From assembly GCF_000247995.1 (NCBI RefSeq), contig NZ_BAFE01000043.1, positions 1-64,000 of the forward strand: a stretch of DNA of 64,000 nt, read 5' to 3'. Position 1 is the first letter of the stretch; every line of letters begins with the position of its first letter. Below the pieces are notes generated by a model that saw nothing but the letters and a program-made list of their open reading frames with translations, ran no database searches and had not been told where the DNA came from. The stretch comes from Mobilicoccus pelagius NBRC 104925 (GTDB taxonomy: Bacteria; Actinomycetota; Actinomycetes; Actinomycetales; Dermatophilaceae). The translations under genes were made by a program, and so were the position numbers. This document shows, piece by piece, positions 26,421-35,347 of this stretch.

Positions 26421-27926
26421 TCAGGCGGCGGCGCGGTGCAGGGGCTCCCGCCCCTGTTGGAGGGCTCGCAGCGCGAGGAAGAACGGGATCGTGCAGATCG
26501 TCGCGAACGCGAACCGGGCGACGTTCCACGCCGACGTTTGCGGTAGCCAGAGGGAGCCCGCGGCGAGGGCGACGCAGGCCCCGACGACGACGAGGCTCGT
26601 CCACGACGAACGCCGGAACGGGTGGTGGCGCGTCACCGCGACGCGCAGGACGAGCGCCTGGGCCATGAGACCGACGAGCGTGCCGAGTGCGGCGCCGTCG
26701 AGACCGAGCGTGTCGATGAGCGCGAACGTGACGACGAGCTTGACGATGACGGCGGCGAGTGCGCTCAACGCGAGAGGTCGTGAGTGGCGCATGGTGACGA
26801 GCATCCGGCCGGTCGCGCCACCCGCCGCGGTCGGCAGGGCGCCGAGTGCGACGAGGAAGACGACGGTGACGAGTGGCTCGAGGTGGTAGGACGCGGGGGC
26901 GAAGATGCGCAGCAGCGTCGGGGCCGCGACCGTGATGCCGAGCATCGAGAGGCCGAGGAGCCAGTAGAGCCCGTCGCGGGAGGTGCCGATGACCTGCCAC
27001 CGCTCCTCGGGATCCTCGATGCTCTTGAGGCGGGGCAGCCAAGCCCGGTTGAGGAACATGAGCAGCAGTGACATGACGTTGCCGACGGTGAACGCCACCT
27101 GGTAGCGCGCAGTCTCGGACTCGCCGAGTCGCCGCTGGATGATGAACCGGTCGCCGGCGCTGAGGACGAACTGCGAGAGGCTCGCGAAGACGAGGGGGAC
27201 GCCGAGCGCGACGGCACGGCGCACGAGCGGGGCGTCCCAGATGCCCGCCCAGCGGGGTCGGGTCCACCACAGCCCGCACGCGAACGCGAGCACCTGCCCG
27301 ACGACCCCACCCCAGGCGTAGACGATGGCGGTGCGGTCGGCGAGGAGCAGCAGCGCCATGCCGAACACCTGGCCGCCGACGGTTGCGAGGAGGCTCACGA
27401 CGGAGAACGCCCCGAGGCGGTCCTCCGCCTGGAGGAGCGACTGCATCATGAGCACGGCCGCGCCGGGTGCCGTCCACAGGAGAGTGACGAGGACGATGCC
27501 GTGGCCGTCGGGGAACCCGAGGGCGGGGGCCCACCACTGGCTCGTCAGGGCGGCGACGGCGGTGACGAGCGAGGAGTAGACGATGCCCGCGGCGAGGAGC
27601 CCTCGTGCCCGCGTGTCGTCGTCGCGGTCCTCGACTCGTTGCATCTCGAGGGCCTGGTCGAGGCCGAACACGGCGAAGAGGCTGAGGAGCTGGAACAACG
27701 CGATCGCGGCGGCGAGCGATCCGAACTCCGCGGGAAGGAGCAGGCGGGCGAGGATAGGGGAGACGACGGTCGCGACAACCGTCTGGGACGACCACACGAG
27801 CACGTAGAGCATCCCGCGCCCGAAGAGGTCGCTCTGCCCGCCGCGGCCGGAGCCGGTGCCGTCGGCGTCGCCGCCGGGGGCGGGCGGCGTGGCGTCCTCC
27901 GGGGGCAGGCCTGCGTCGGCGGTCAC
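26421..27926 (-). CDS. Polysaccharide flippase (Wzx/MOP superfamily)
   Basis: The 501-residue protein has about 12-14 hydrophobic segments and the look of an oligosaccharide flippase (GMLYVLVWSSQTVVATVVSP, LLPAEFGSLA, FGLDQALEM). Such proteins move lipid-linked repeat units across the membrane. The GTG start at 27926 overlaps the stop of the GT14-like gene (GTGA). The first 30 residues are Gly/Asp/Pro-rich and cytoplasmic. It supplies the export step of the locus. Confidence 0.85.
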   Translation of the reverse strand: MTADAGLPPEDATPPAPGGDADGTGSGRGGQSDLFGRGMLYVLVWSSQTVVATVVSPILARLLLPAEFGSLAAAIALFQLLSLFAVFGLDQALEMQRVEDRDDDTRARGLLAAGIVYSSLVTAVAALTSQWWAPALGFPDGHGIVLVTLLWTAPGAAVLMMQSLLQAEDRLGAFSVVSLLATVGGQVFGMALLLLADRTAIVYAWGGVVGQVLAFACGLWWTRPRWAGIWDAPLVRRAVALGVPLVFASLSQFVLSAGDRFIIQRRLGESETARYQVAFTVGNVMSLLLMFLNRAWLPRLKSIEDPEERWQVIGTSRDGLYWLLGLSMLGITVAAPTLLRIFAPASYHLEPLVTVVFLVALGALPTAAGGATGRMLVTMRHSRPLALSALAAVIVKLVVTFALIDTLGLDGAALGTLVGLMAQALVLRVAVTRHHPFRRSSWTSLVVVGACVALAAGSLWLPQTSAWNVARFAFATICTIPFFLALRALQQGREPLHRAAA

Positions 27927-28786
27927 CGGCGGCCTCGGAGCTCGACGTCGATGCGGTCGAGCAGAGCGTCGCTCCCGTCGCCGAACTTGCGCGCGAAGAG
28001 GGGCCCGTCGGGGCGTCGTGCGGCGCGGGCGATGGCGTCGAAGTGGTCGTCGATGAGCCACTCGGGGCTCTGCGTGGGGGCCTGGCTCCAGTCGATGAAC
28101 CACGGCTGCGGCACGTCGGCGACCTCCTCGTCCCAGTAGGGCGAGAACTCGGGGCTCGTGAGGACGGAGGGGACGAGCGTCTCGTCGGGGATCCAGACGC
28201 CGGTGAAGTAGCGCCGGATGTCGGGGCGTTCGGCGACGACGGTGACGACCCGTTCGGCGTGGGTGCGGCTGAGGACCTTGAGTGCGGAGCCGCCGGCAGG
28301 GTGGATGCCCCGCGGCCACGGCCGGGGGAGGGGGAGGAAGAGGCGGTGGCGCCGCCACGGCCGGTTGACGAACACGAACCGGTCGTACCCGCGCATCGGT
28401 CCCCACCGGTCGTAGGGCAGGTCGTGAAACGCGACAAGCGACCTGTCGCCGGCGTGGGCGAGTCGGGCGGTGAGTCCGTCGGCGTCGTGCAGGGGGTAGT
28501 CCGAGCCGGAGAGAACGGCGATGTGCGACGCGTCGGTCTCCTCGAGCGCGGCGCGGTAGCCGAGCAGTTCGGCGACGACGAGCCCCACGCCGGCCCATTC
28601 GGTGCGGACCCGCGGCAGCAGTCGGACGCGCTCGGGCAGGTCGGAGACGAGTTCGGCGTGCCGGGCGTCGGGGACGGAGGCGTCGACGTGGAGGAAGATC
28701 GGGAAGGGGTGCAGGGCGTCCACGAGTCGGTGCAGGTGTTGTGGCCGGTCGTGGGCCAGGACGACGACGGCGAGGGGAGTCGTCAC
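27923..28786 (-). CDS. Core-2/I-branching GlcNAc transferase-like (GT14) enzyme
   Basis: The 287-residue enzyme has the landmarks of the branch family: LAVVVLAHDRPQHLHRL, FLHVDAS, VLSGSDYPL and FTGVWIPDETLVPSVL. Bacterial members add branching sugars to surface polysaccharides. The GTG at 28786 has GAGGAGG upstream. It forms a two-gene unit with the flippase. Confidence 0.85.
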   Translation of the reverse strand: MTTPLAVVVLAHDRPQHLHRLVDALHPFPIFLHVDASVPDARHAELVSDLPERVRLLPRVRTEWAGVGLVVAELLGYRAALEETDASHIAVLSGSDYPLHDADGLTARLAHAGDRSLVAFHDLPYDRWGPMRGYDRFVFVNRPWRRHRLFLPLPRPWPRGIHPAGGSALKVLSRTHAERVVTVVAERPDIRRYFTGVWIPDETLVPSVLTSPEFSPYWDEEVADVPQPWFIDWSQAPTQSPEWLIDDHFDAIARAARRPDGPLFARKFGDGSDALLDRIDVELRGRR

Positions 28787-28953
28787 GGTCCTCCTCTGCG
28801 GTTCGGCGGTGGTGCGGGTGGCAGGTCGGGTGAGTCGTCGTGGGCAGGGGCGACTCGGGGCACTAGACTCTCACGCCCCGTCAGAGTCGGGGTGGGGTGG
28901 TGGCCCGACTACGATGACCCGGACAGAGGGGCGCACCCCACCCATCATCGGGC

Positions 28954-31116
28954 GTGCCCCACAGCCACGTCGACCTGGGGGAGGACGACATCCCACGCCT
29001 TCGCATGCCCCTCATCGATGTCACCGACGGCGCCGTCGTCGGCGCTCCCCCCGGGGCGCAGGCTCCGGTCGCCGACGTCGTGCCCCGACGGACCTGGGGC
29101 CGGCTCGCCTGCGCCGGCGCGCTCGCGGGAGCGGTGGGTGCGGTGCTGCCCGCGCCCCTCGCGGTCGTCGCCGTGCTGCTCCTCGTCGGCCTCGTGCCGG
29201 GGTCGGTGCTCCTCGCGACCCTCCGCCCGGTCCCTCGGCCGTTGGCCGTCGTCGCCGCGCCCGCGATCGGGCTCTCGCTCGTCTCCCTGCTCGTCTCGGC
29301 CGAGCTCGGCGCCGGTACCTACGTCCCCGGGGCGACGCGGTGGCTCCTCGTCCTCGTCGGCGCCGTCGGCGGTGGGCTGCTCCTCCGGGGGGAGTCGCGC
29401 CACGCGGCACCCCGGCGTCGGACGGCGACGTGGCTCCGGCCCACCGGTGCCGAGCCCGCCGTGCTCGGTCTCGTCGTCGTCGCGCTCGCCCTGTGGGCCT
29501 GGGCCGTGCCCTCCGTGCGTGGCTCCGCCTACTCCTCCTACGGCCTGCTCGCCCACGTGCCCGTGCTCGCCGTCTCCGCCGTCCTCGCGGCGTGCGCGGT
29601 GCTGTGGGCGCTGCGGTCCTGCCGGCTCCCGTTCGCCTGGCTCGCGCTCGTCGCGTGGGTGGTCGTGCGCCGCGGCGTGACCCTCGTCGGCACCGAGGCG
29701 CCCCTCTACCAGTGGACCTACCGCCACCTCGGCGTCATGGACCTGTTCTCCCGCACGGGATCCCTCGCCCGCGACGTCGACGTCTACTCCAACTGGCCGG
29801 GGGCGCTCGCCCTGTGGGCCTGGGTGTCCGACGTCTCCGGCGTCTCGCGCTTCGACCTCGCGAGCTGGTACACCCCGCTCCACCACCTCGCGCTCGCCGC
29901 GGTCGTCTACGCCCTCGCACGGGCTTTCGGACTCACGCGCCGTCCCGCGCTGCTCGCGGCGTTCGTCGTCGAGGTGAGCGACTGGGTGGGGCAGGACTAC
30001 CTCGCCCCGCAGTCGTTCGCGTTCCTCCTCGCCGGAGTCGTGCTCACCGCCCTCCTCGTCGCCCGCGACGGTCGGGTGGCGCGCGAGGCGATCGTCGTCG
30101 CCTCCGTCGTCTTCGCCGGGATCGTGTGGGCGCACCAGCTCACCCCGATGTGGCTGCTCGCCGTCATCGTCGCGTTCGTCCTGCTCGGCGTCGTGCGGCC
30201 GGTGGCGCTCGTGCCGTTCCTCGCGCTCCACGCGCTCATGCTCGTCGTCGACCTGCCCGCCCTGCTCGAGTACAGCACCGGCATCTCGCTCGACCTCCTC
30301 GGCAACGCCGGAGGCAACATCTCCTCCCCGGTGAGCCCGGGGCAGTCGACGACGAGCGTCGTCGTGTCCGTCCTCGCCGTGGCCCTGTGGGGGGCGGCGG
30401 CCTGGGTCGTCGTGTCCTCGCTGCGGCGGGGGCGGCGCGCGGTGCTCGTCCCAGCGGTCGTCGCGTTCTCCCCGCTGCTGCTCCTCGCCACCGGGTACGG
30501 CGGTGAGGCGATCTACCGCATCTACCTGTACTCCCTGCCCGGTGTCGCGCTCCTCCTCGCCCCGCGGCTGTGGGAGCTGCTCCACGGTCGACGTCCCGCC
30601 GCGTTCGTCGCCGGGGCGTTGACCCTCGTCGTCGCCCTCGCCGGCCTCCAGGGGTCGCTCGGTGGGTGGTACGCCGGACTCGTGCACGGGCAGGACGTCG
30701 ACCTCGCCGGTCGGCTCGAGCAGGCGGCCGGTCCGCGCGGCGCGATCATCACCCCCACCGTGGGGTTCCCGCTCGAGACGACGTGGCGGTACGCCGACCA
30801 GAAACGCGCGGACGCGTTCGGTCTCCACGTCTGGTCGATGCAGAACGAGCTCTCCACGGGCAGCGGCATCGACGGTCGGCCCGTCGCGAGACTCACCGAC
30901 GCGACGCGTCGCTCGCCCCAGCCGGCCTACGTCGTCGTCTCGGAGGCGATGCGCGTGTACGCGGCGCAGTACGGGGCGCTGCCCGAGGGTGGCCTCGACG
31001 AGGTGGAGCGGCTGCTCGAGTCGGAGGGGTGGACCACCGTCGTCAACGACCACGGCACCCGCGTCTTCGCCAACCCCGCGGGGGCGGACTCGTGGAGGCG
31101 ACTCGCCCGCGGGTGA
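28954..31116 (+). CDS. Large polytopic membrane protein of the polysaccharide locus
   Basis: The 720-residue product has roughly 13 hydrophobic segments between residues 50 and 570 and a soluble C-terminal domain of about 140 residues. The topology, with an aromatic loop (YQWTYRHLGVMDLFSRTGS) after the central helices, resembles GT-C glycosyltransferases or polymerases, but I see no decisive catalytic motif. A GTG at 28954 is the annotated start; an ATG 17 codons later is an alternative. An inverted repeat gactct/agagtc lies upstream at 28866-28888. It converges on a GH16 gene 9 bp away, with both stops inside a small palindrome. Confidence 0.7.
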   Translation: MPHSHVDLGEDDIPRLRMPLIDVTDGAVVGAPPGAQAPVADVVPRRTWGRLACAGALAGAVGAVLPAPLAVVAVLLLVGLVPGSVLLATLRPVPRPLAVVAAPAIGLSLVSLLVSAELGAGTYVPGATRWLLVLVGAVGGGLLLRGESRHAAPRRRTATWLRPTGAEPAVLGLVVVALALWAWAVPSVRGSAYSSYGLLAHVPVLAVSAVLAACAVLWALRSCRLPFAWLALVAWVVVRRGVTLVGTEAPLYQWTYRHLGVMDLFSRTGSLARDVDVYSNWPGALALWAWVSDVSGVSRFDLASWYTPLHHLALAAVVYALARAFGLTRRPALLAAFVVEVSDWVGQDYLAPQSFAFLLAGVVLTALLVARDGRVAREAIVVASVVFAGIVWAHQLTPMWLLAVIVAFVLLGVVRPVALVPFLALHALMLVVDLPALLEYSTGISLDLLGNAGGNISSPVSPGQSTTSVVVSVLAVALWGAAAWVVVSSLRRGRRAVLVPAVVAFSPLLLLATGYGGEAIYRIYLYSLPGVALLLAPRLWELLHGRRPAAFVAGALTLVVALAGLQGSLGGWYAGLVHGQDVDLAGRLEQAAGPRGAIITPTVGFPLETTWRYADQKRADAFGLHVWSMQNELSTGSGIDGRPVARLTDATRRSPQPAYVVVSEAMRVYAAQYGALPEGGLDEVERLLESEGWTTVVNDHGTRVFANPAGADSWRRLARG

Positions 31117-31125
31117 CCCGCCGGG

Positions 31126-32025
31126 TCAGTGCGCCTGGTCGCCGGCCTCGTCGGACCACACCCGCACGTAGTCGACGAGCATGTCCGCCGCCGGCGGCTG
31201 CTGGCCGCGCACGACGCCCATGCCGAGGACGATGTACATAGGCTGGGCGGGGATGTGGTCCCCCTCGAACACCGGTCCGGGGGTGCCGTCGACGAACACC
31301 TGCGCGCGGCCCGGCTCCCACAGGAGTCCGTAGGTGTGCCACCCGCCTCGGTGGTCGGCGTCGGGCCGGCCGTAGGGGGCGGGCCCGGCTTGCCGGTGGT
31401 CGCCCTTCTCGTCTCGCCAGTGGACGTTGAACGAGGGCCGCGTCGTCGTCGCGACGACGGAGGAGAACTCCGCGATGTCGATCTCCGGCGGCCACTGGCC
31501 GTCCACGGGGCTGGGCAGCATCCAGAACGCGGGCCAGTACCCGGCCTCCGCCGGGATGAGGATGCGGGCCTCGGTGTACCCGTAACGGAACCCGCCGGTG
31601 GGGCCGGAGTGGACGACGCCGGAGACGAAGTCGTAGGTGGCGCCGCCGAGCGGATCGGTGACGCGGCGGGGCTCGGCCCGCAGCACGAGGTTGCCGTCGC
31701 GTACGTCGACCTGGTCGGGGTCGAAGTACGTGTTCTCCTTCGTCGGGTTGAACGGCGAACCGTAGGTGTGCGGGGGATTGCCCCGCTGGTCGGCCCACCG
31801 GCTGCGGTCGAGGGGGCCGTCGAAGTCCTCGTCGAGGACGAGGGTGCGGTAGGAGCCGACGGGGGGTGAGGCGGGTGCGCCTGCGGTGGCTCCGTCCCCG
31901 GTCCCGCCCTGCCCGTCCCGCAGCGTCGTCACCGTGACGAGGAGGGCGACGACGGCGAGGAGCGCCACGACGGCGGCGACGATCCGACCTCTGGGCGTCC
32001 CCGCCCGTCCCTGTTCCTCCACCAT
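31126..32025 (-). CDS. Membrane-anchored GH16 glycoside hydrolase
   Basis: The 299-residue protein has an N-terminal signal anchor (residues 14-34), a Gly/Ala/Pro linker and a GH16 domain from about 60 to the end. The catalytic motif EIDIAEF gives E181, D183 and E186. Framework sequences (GYWPAFWMLPSPVDGQWPP, WHTYGLLWEPGRAQVFVDG) are shared with the enzyme at 22724-24136, so the two are paralogs at opposite ends of the locus. It may trim or remodel the polysaccharide at the cell surface. Confidence 0.87.
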   Translation of the reverse strand: MVEEQGRAGTPRGRIVAAVVALLAVVALLVTVTTLRDGQGGTGDGATAGAPASPPVGSYRTLVLDEDFDGPLDRSRWADQRGNPPHTYGSPFNPTKENTYFDPDQVDVRDGNLVLRAEPRRVTDPLGGATYDFVSGVVHSGPTGGFRYGYTEARILIPAEAGYWPAFWMLPSPVDGQWPPEIDIAEFSSVVATTTRPSFNVHWRDEKGDHRQAGPAPYGRPDADHRGGWHTYGLLWEPGRAQVFVDGTPGPVFEGDHIPAQPMYIVLGMGVVRGQQPPAADMLVDYVRVWSDEAGDQAH

Positions 32026-32272
32026 GTCTCCCCTCGATCGGCCGCCCGACGTCGTGCTCGCGGTGCGTGCGCCGGTCCGTCCCCCGGACGCGGCGGGGCC
32101 AAGCCTAGGGGGCCCTCCGCGTGACCGTGACGCCGCGTCAGGGTGGCCGGAGGGCGGCACGGGTCGGCGTTGCTAGGGTGCGGCGGGGTGCCCGCGGGCC
32201 CGAGGCGCACGGCCGCCCCGAGGTGCCACCGCGACCGGGTGGCCCGTCCCGATCCTCCGAAGGAGACGCCGC

Positions 32273-33355
32273 ATGGCCGAATCCCCCTGCACGACACGGA
32301 CGATCGCGGGCGTCGTGTGCTGCTACACCCTGCGGCGGTGGGACGACATCGTCGCGGCCGTCGAGTCGCTGCTCCACCAGGAGCGCCCCCTCGACGAGGT
32401 CGTCGTCGTCGTCGACCACAACGACGACCTCCTCCGGCGCTGCCACGAACGATGGGACGGCCGTGTCCGCATCGTGGAGAACGACGGCCGCCAGGGCCTC
32501 GCCGACGGCCGCAACGCAGGGTTGCGGGCGGCACGTTCGGAGATCGTCGCGTTCCTCGACGACGACGCGGTCGCGGCACCCGACTGGTCGGCGCGCCTCC
32601 TCGAGTCCTACGCGGTGCAGGTGCCCGGTCACGAGGTCGTCGGCGCGGGCGGGTTCATCGAGACCGACTGGCGTCCCGAGGCTCGGCCCACCTGGTGGCC
32701 TCGGGCCTTCGACTGGGTCGTCGGCTGCAGCTACACCGGTCTGCCGACGCGCCGCGCGCCGGTGCGCAACGTCATCGGCGCGAACATGAGCGTACTGCGG
32801 GACGTCGCCCTCGAGGCGGGCGGGTTCAACCCCGACATGGGCCGAGTCGGCACGATCCCGCTCGGTGGGGAGGAGACCGACCTCTACATCAGGGCGGCGG
32901 CGCTGCGTCCGGGTTCGGTGGTCCTCTACGACCCGGCGGCGCGGGTGCGGCACCACGTGACGGCCGATCGGGCGACGTGGTCGTACTTCCGACGCCGCTG
33001 CTACGCGGAGGGGCTCACCAAGGCGGCCTTGTCGCGTCTCACCCGTTCCTCTGCGGCGCTGTCGAGCGAATCGTCCTACGCGATGCGGGTCCTCCCTGTC
33101 GAGGCCGTGCGGGGTCTGTGCTCCACCGACCCGCGGCGGGGGCTGGCGGTCGTCGGCGGTCTCGGGGCTACGGCCGCCGGATATGTGCGCGGCCTCGCCG
33201 AGAGCTCCCGGGTGGGAAGGTCGTGGCGAGGCCGACGTGGGGCGGACGCGCAGGCGTCCTGGGGCGCGCTCAGGCGGAGAGACGCATCGTCTCCGCGTGG
33301 CGGGCAGTGCCGTCGGAGACAGGCTGGGAGTCGGTGCGGCCGAGCTTCTCGGTGA
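32273..33355 (+). CDS. GT2 family glycosyltransferase
   Basis: The 360-residue enzyme begins TIAGVVCCYTLRRWDDIVAA, with VVVVDHNDDLL, FLDDDAVAAPDW as metal site and GGEETDLYIRA as acceptor motif. The ATG is preceded by AAGGAG. The last 29 codons overlap the convergent gene on the other strand by 86 bp and are Arg/Gly/Ser-rich, suggesting a tail acquired by loss of an earlier stop. Confidence 0.85.
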   Translation: MAESPCTTRTIAGVVCCYTLRRWDDIVAAVESLLHQERPLDEVVVVVDHNDDLLRRCHERWDGRVRIVENDGRQGLADGRNAGLRAARSEIVAFLDDDAVAAPDWSARLLESYAVQVPGHEVVGAGGFIETDWRPEARPTWWPRAFDWVVGCSYTGLPTRRAPVRNVIGANMSVLRDVALEAGGFNPDMGRVGTIPLGGEETDLYIRAAALRPGSVVLYDPAARVRHHVTADRATWSYFRRRCYAEGLTKAALSRLTRSSAALSSESSYAMRVLPVEAVRGLCSTDPRRGLAVVGGLGATAAGYVRGLAESSRVGRSWRGRRGADAQASWGALRRRDASSPRGGQCRRRQAGSRCGRASR

Positions 33356-34058
33356 CGATCGTCCGCAGTACACGCAGCCCGTCGGAGACGGCGTTGAGGT
33401 TGCTCAGGCCGTGGCGGCGGGGACGCTCGACGCTCGGCACCTCGGTGACGTCGAGGCCGGCGCCGACGACGCGGCACGTGAGGAGGGTCTCGATCTCGAA
33501 CCCGTCGCCCCACACGCGGCTGTCGCGCCCGGGGCGTGCCTCGGTCGTGTGCGGCAGGCGCAGCGCGGGGAGGATGTCGGCCCAGAAGGCGTTGTAGCCG
33601 TAGCAGAGGTCGGTGTAGTGCGACCGCAGCATGACGTTGGAGAGCAGGTTGAGGCCGCGGTTGCCGAGCCCACGGATGATCGTGAGGTCCTCGCTGCCAC
33701 CGCCGGGGCGGCAGCGGGAACCCTTCGCGAAGTCCGCACCGTTCTTGAGGGCGTCGACGAACGCGGGGATCTCGGCGGGGTCGGCGGAGTAGTCGGCGTC
33801 GAACATGACGATGATGTCGCCGGTGGCGGCCTCGAAACCACACACGAGGGCGTTGCCCTTGCCCTTACGGGTCTGGCGGACGAGGACGGCGTCGGGGCGC
33901 AGGCGGCGCGCGGTGGCGACGGTGTCGTCGGAGGAATGGCCGTCGACGATGACGATCTCCGCGTCGGCGGGGAGCTCGGGCAGGACGAGTTCGAGGTTGC
34001 GGGCCTCGTTGAGGGTCGGGATGACGACCGAGATCGTCGGATTGTCGTAGTCGCGCAT
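33270..34058 (-). CDS. GT2 glycosyltransferase, polyprenyl-phosphate sugar transferase type
   Basis: The 262-residue protein resembles dolichol/undecaprenyl-phosphate glycosyltransferases of the DPM1/DesVII-like group: TISVVIPTLNEARNLELVLP, VIVDGHSSDDT, KGKGNALVCG, and MFDADYSADPAEIP as the metal site. It would load a sugar onto a lipid carrier. The ATG at 34058 has AAGGA 7 nt upstream; the longer upstream frame lacks support. No transmembrane helices follow the catalytic domain. Confidence 0.88.
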   Translation of the reverse strand: MRDYDNPTISVVIPTLNEARNLELVLPELPADAEIVIVDGHSSDDTVATARRLRPDAVLVRQTRKGKGNALVCGFEAATGDIIVMFDADYSADPAEIPAFVDALKNGADFAKGSRCRPGGGSEDLTIIRGLGNRGLNLLSNVMLRSHYTDLCYGYNAFWADILPALRLPHTTEARPGRDSRVWGDGFEIETLLTCRVVGAGLDVTEVPSVERPRRHGLSNLNAVSDGLRVLRTIVTEKLGRTDSQPVSDGTARHAETMRLSA

Positions 34059-34337
34059 GGAGGGGTCCTTACGTGTGGAGGGACGGCACGATCGGCCTGT
34101 GCCGATCCGCGCCCTTCGCGTATCCCTGGGCGGGCCACTGGGCCGTCGCACCCCCATCGGTGACGTGGCTCCTGCGGCGACAGTCGCGGGCATCGACACA
34201 TCTCGGCCCTGGGACAGTCGTCCAAGGCCACGACACGACCTTAACGGAATTGGAGAGTGGTTGCCCAGGGAGGGGGTTCAGCGCCGTAGGCTTCGCGGAT
34301 CCCCTGTGTCCCAATCCGCCCCGTCGGAGGTCGTGCT

Positions 34338-34460
34338 GTGCCCTCCCGTCTCTGTCGCTGCGGTCATGACCGCGAGGCCCACCGTCACTACCGTCGCGGA
34401 ACCGACTGCTCGTCGTGCGATTGTCGGCGCTACCGGCCGTCGTGGCGGCTTGGGGCATGA
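34338..34460 (+). CDS. 40-residue Cys/His-rich mini-protein
   Basis: The frame begins at a GTG with GGAGG 7 nt upstream and ends at TGA 34458-34460. The 40-residue product has eight potential metal ligands in a tight pattern, C6-x-C8-G-H10-x4-H15-x-H17-Y-R and D-C24-x2-C27-x-C29, followed by a basic tail. This looks like a zinc-binding mini-domain of a type I believe recurs in actinobacteria, although I cannot name a characterised member. It converges on the 48-residue gene 31 bp away. Confidence 0.65.
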   Translation: MPSRLCRCGHDREAHRHYRRGTDCSSCDCRRYRPSWRLGA

Positions 34461-34491
34461 GACGTGACGCCGGGCACCTCCGTGCGCCGCG

Positions 34492-34638
34492 TCAGGCCGG
34501 CGCGGCCTCGGCGGCCTCGATGAACGTGCGGAGCACGCCCGCGTCGGTGCGACGTCGCTGCAGCGAGGCGAACCGATCCTTGGGGTCGCTCCGCGAGGCG
34601 TCCGCGTAGCGATCCCTGGTCTCGACGTCCTCGAGCAT
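34492..34638 (-). CDS. 48-residue basic/acidic small protein
   Basis: The frame starts MLEDVETRDRYADASRSDPK with GGGGAG upstream of the ATG at 34638 and ends at TGA 34494-34492. The product is a charged, probably single-helix protein with no Cys and no membrane segment. Codon usage matches genomic genes (third positions nearly all G/C). Function unknown. Confidence 0.55.
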   Translation of the reverse strand: MLEDVETRDRYADASRSDPKDRFASLQRRRTDAGVLRTFIEAAEAAPA

Positions 34639-34790
34639 GTCGTGTCTCCCCTGTGGCGTCGCTCGTCGTCGCCCTTTCCACCGCCCGGCCCTGCCGGTCG
34701 TGTCGGAAGACCGTCGCGGCGGAGCTCCTCGTCAGTCGACGGGAGCCGGCCCGTTCGTCGATGCGGCGGGCGATCGAGCCGTCACACCGT

Positions 34791-35219
34791 CTATTCTCCG
34801 TCGTCCAAGACGACGGAGGAGACCTTGCTCTTCGCGGGGATCTCGAAGAGGGCCCAGCCGTCGATGGTGCCGCCGGGCTTGAGGTCGATGTCGAGTGGGA
34901 GCGGGCCGTCGAGCGCCGCATCGCCGAGCGGGGTGGAGTCGGAGGCGACGACGCCGACGACGAGCCACAGGAGGCATGCGAGCGGCGCGAGGATCGGTGG
35001 GACGAGACCGGCGATCGCCGACCCCTTGTTGGTGGCGCGGCCGCCGGTCGTCCGAAGCAGACCTGGGATGGGCAACCCGAGAGCGATGATCGCGAGCGGC
35101 GCCCCCATCAGGCCGAGGACGGGGACGGGACGGACCACGGCGGCGACGATGCCGAGGGCGAGCCCGGCCGTGCCGAGGCCGTTCTCGTGAGGTGCGGTGT
35201 GGACGGGTGCAGTGGCCGT
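34791..35219 (-). CDS. Short DUF4190-like paralog with predicted ACG start
   Basis: The 142-residue product has about three hydrophobic segments and then ends with a stretch (DLKPGGTIDGWALFEIPAKS, SSVVLDD) matching the end of the next gene. Relative to that gene, the central extracellular domain of about 120 residues is missing. No ATG, GTG or TTG is available at the expected N-terminus. An ACG at 35219 lies where the paralog has ATG, just after a perfect AAGGAGGAG ribosome binding site. Either ACG is used at low efficiency or the gene is decaying. Confidence 0.6.
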   Translation of the reverse strand, partial: TATAPVHTAPHENGLGTAGLALGIVAAVVRPVPVLGLMGAPLAIIALGLPIPGLLRTTGGRATNKGSAIAGLVPPILAPLACLLWLVVGVVASDSTPLGDAALDGPLPLDIDLKPGGTIDGWALFEIPAKSKVSSVVLDDGE

Positions 35220-35347
35220 GGCTCCTCCTTCGTGGGGGGCGCCGTGGGAGCGGCGCGTCGTCCTCCCCGTCGCCCCGCGGGCGCCGGACGTGAGGACGGA
35301 TCGCCCGAGATCGATGCGCGGGGTCGATCCGGCGCGGATGGGAACGG

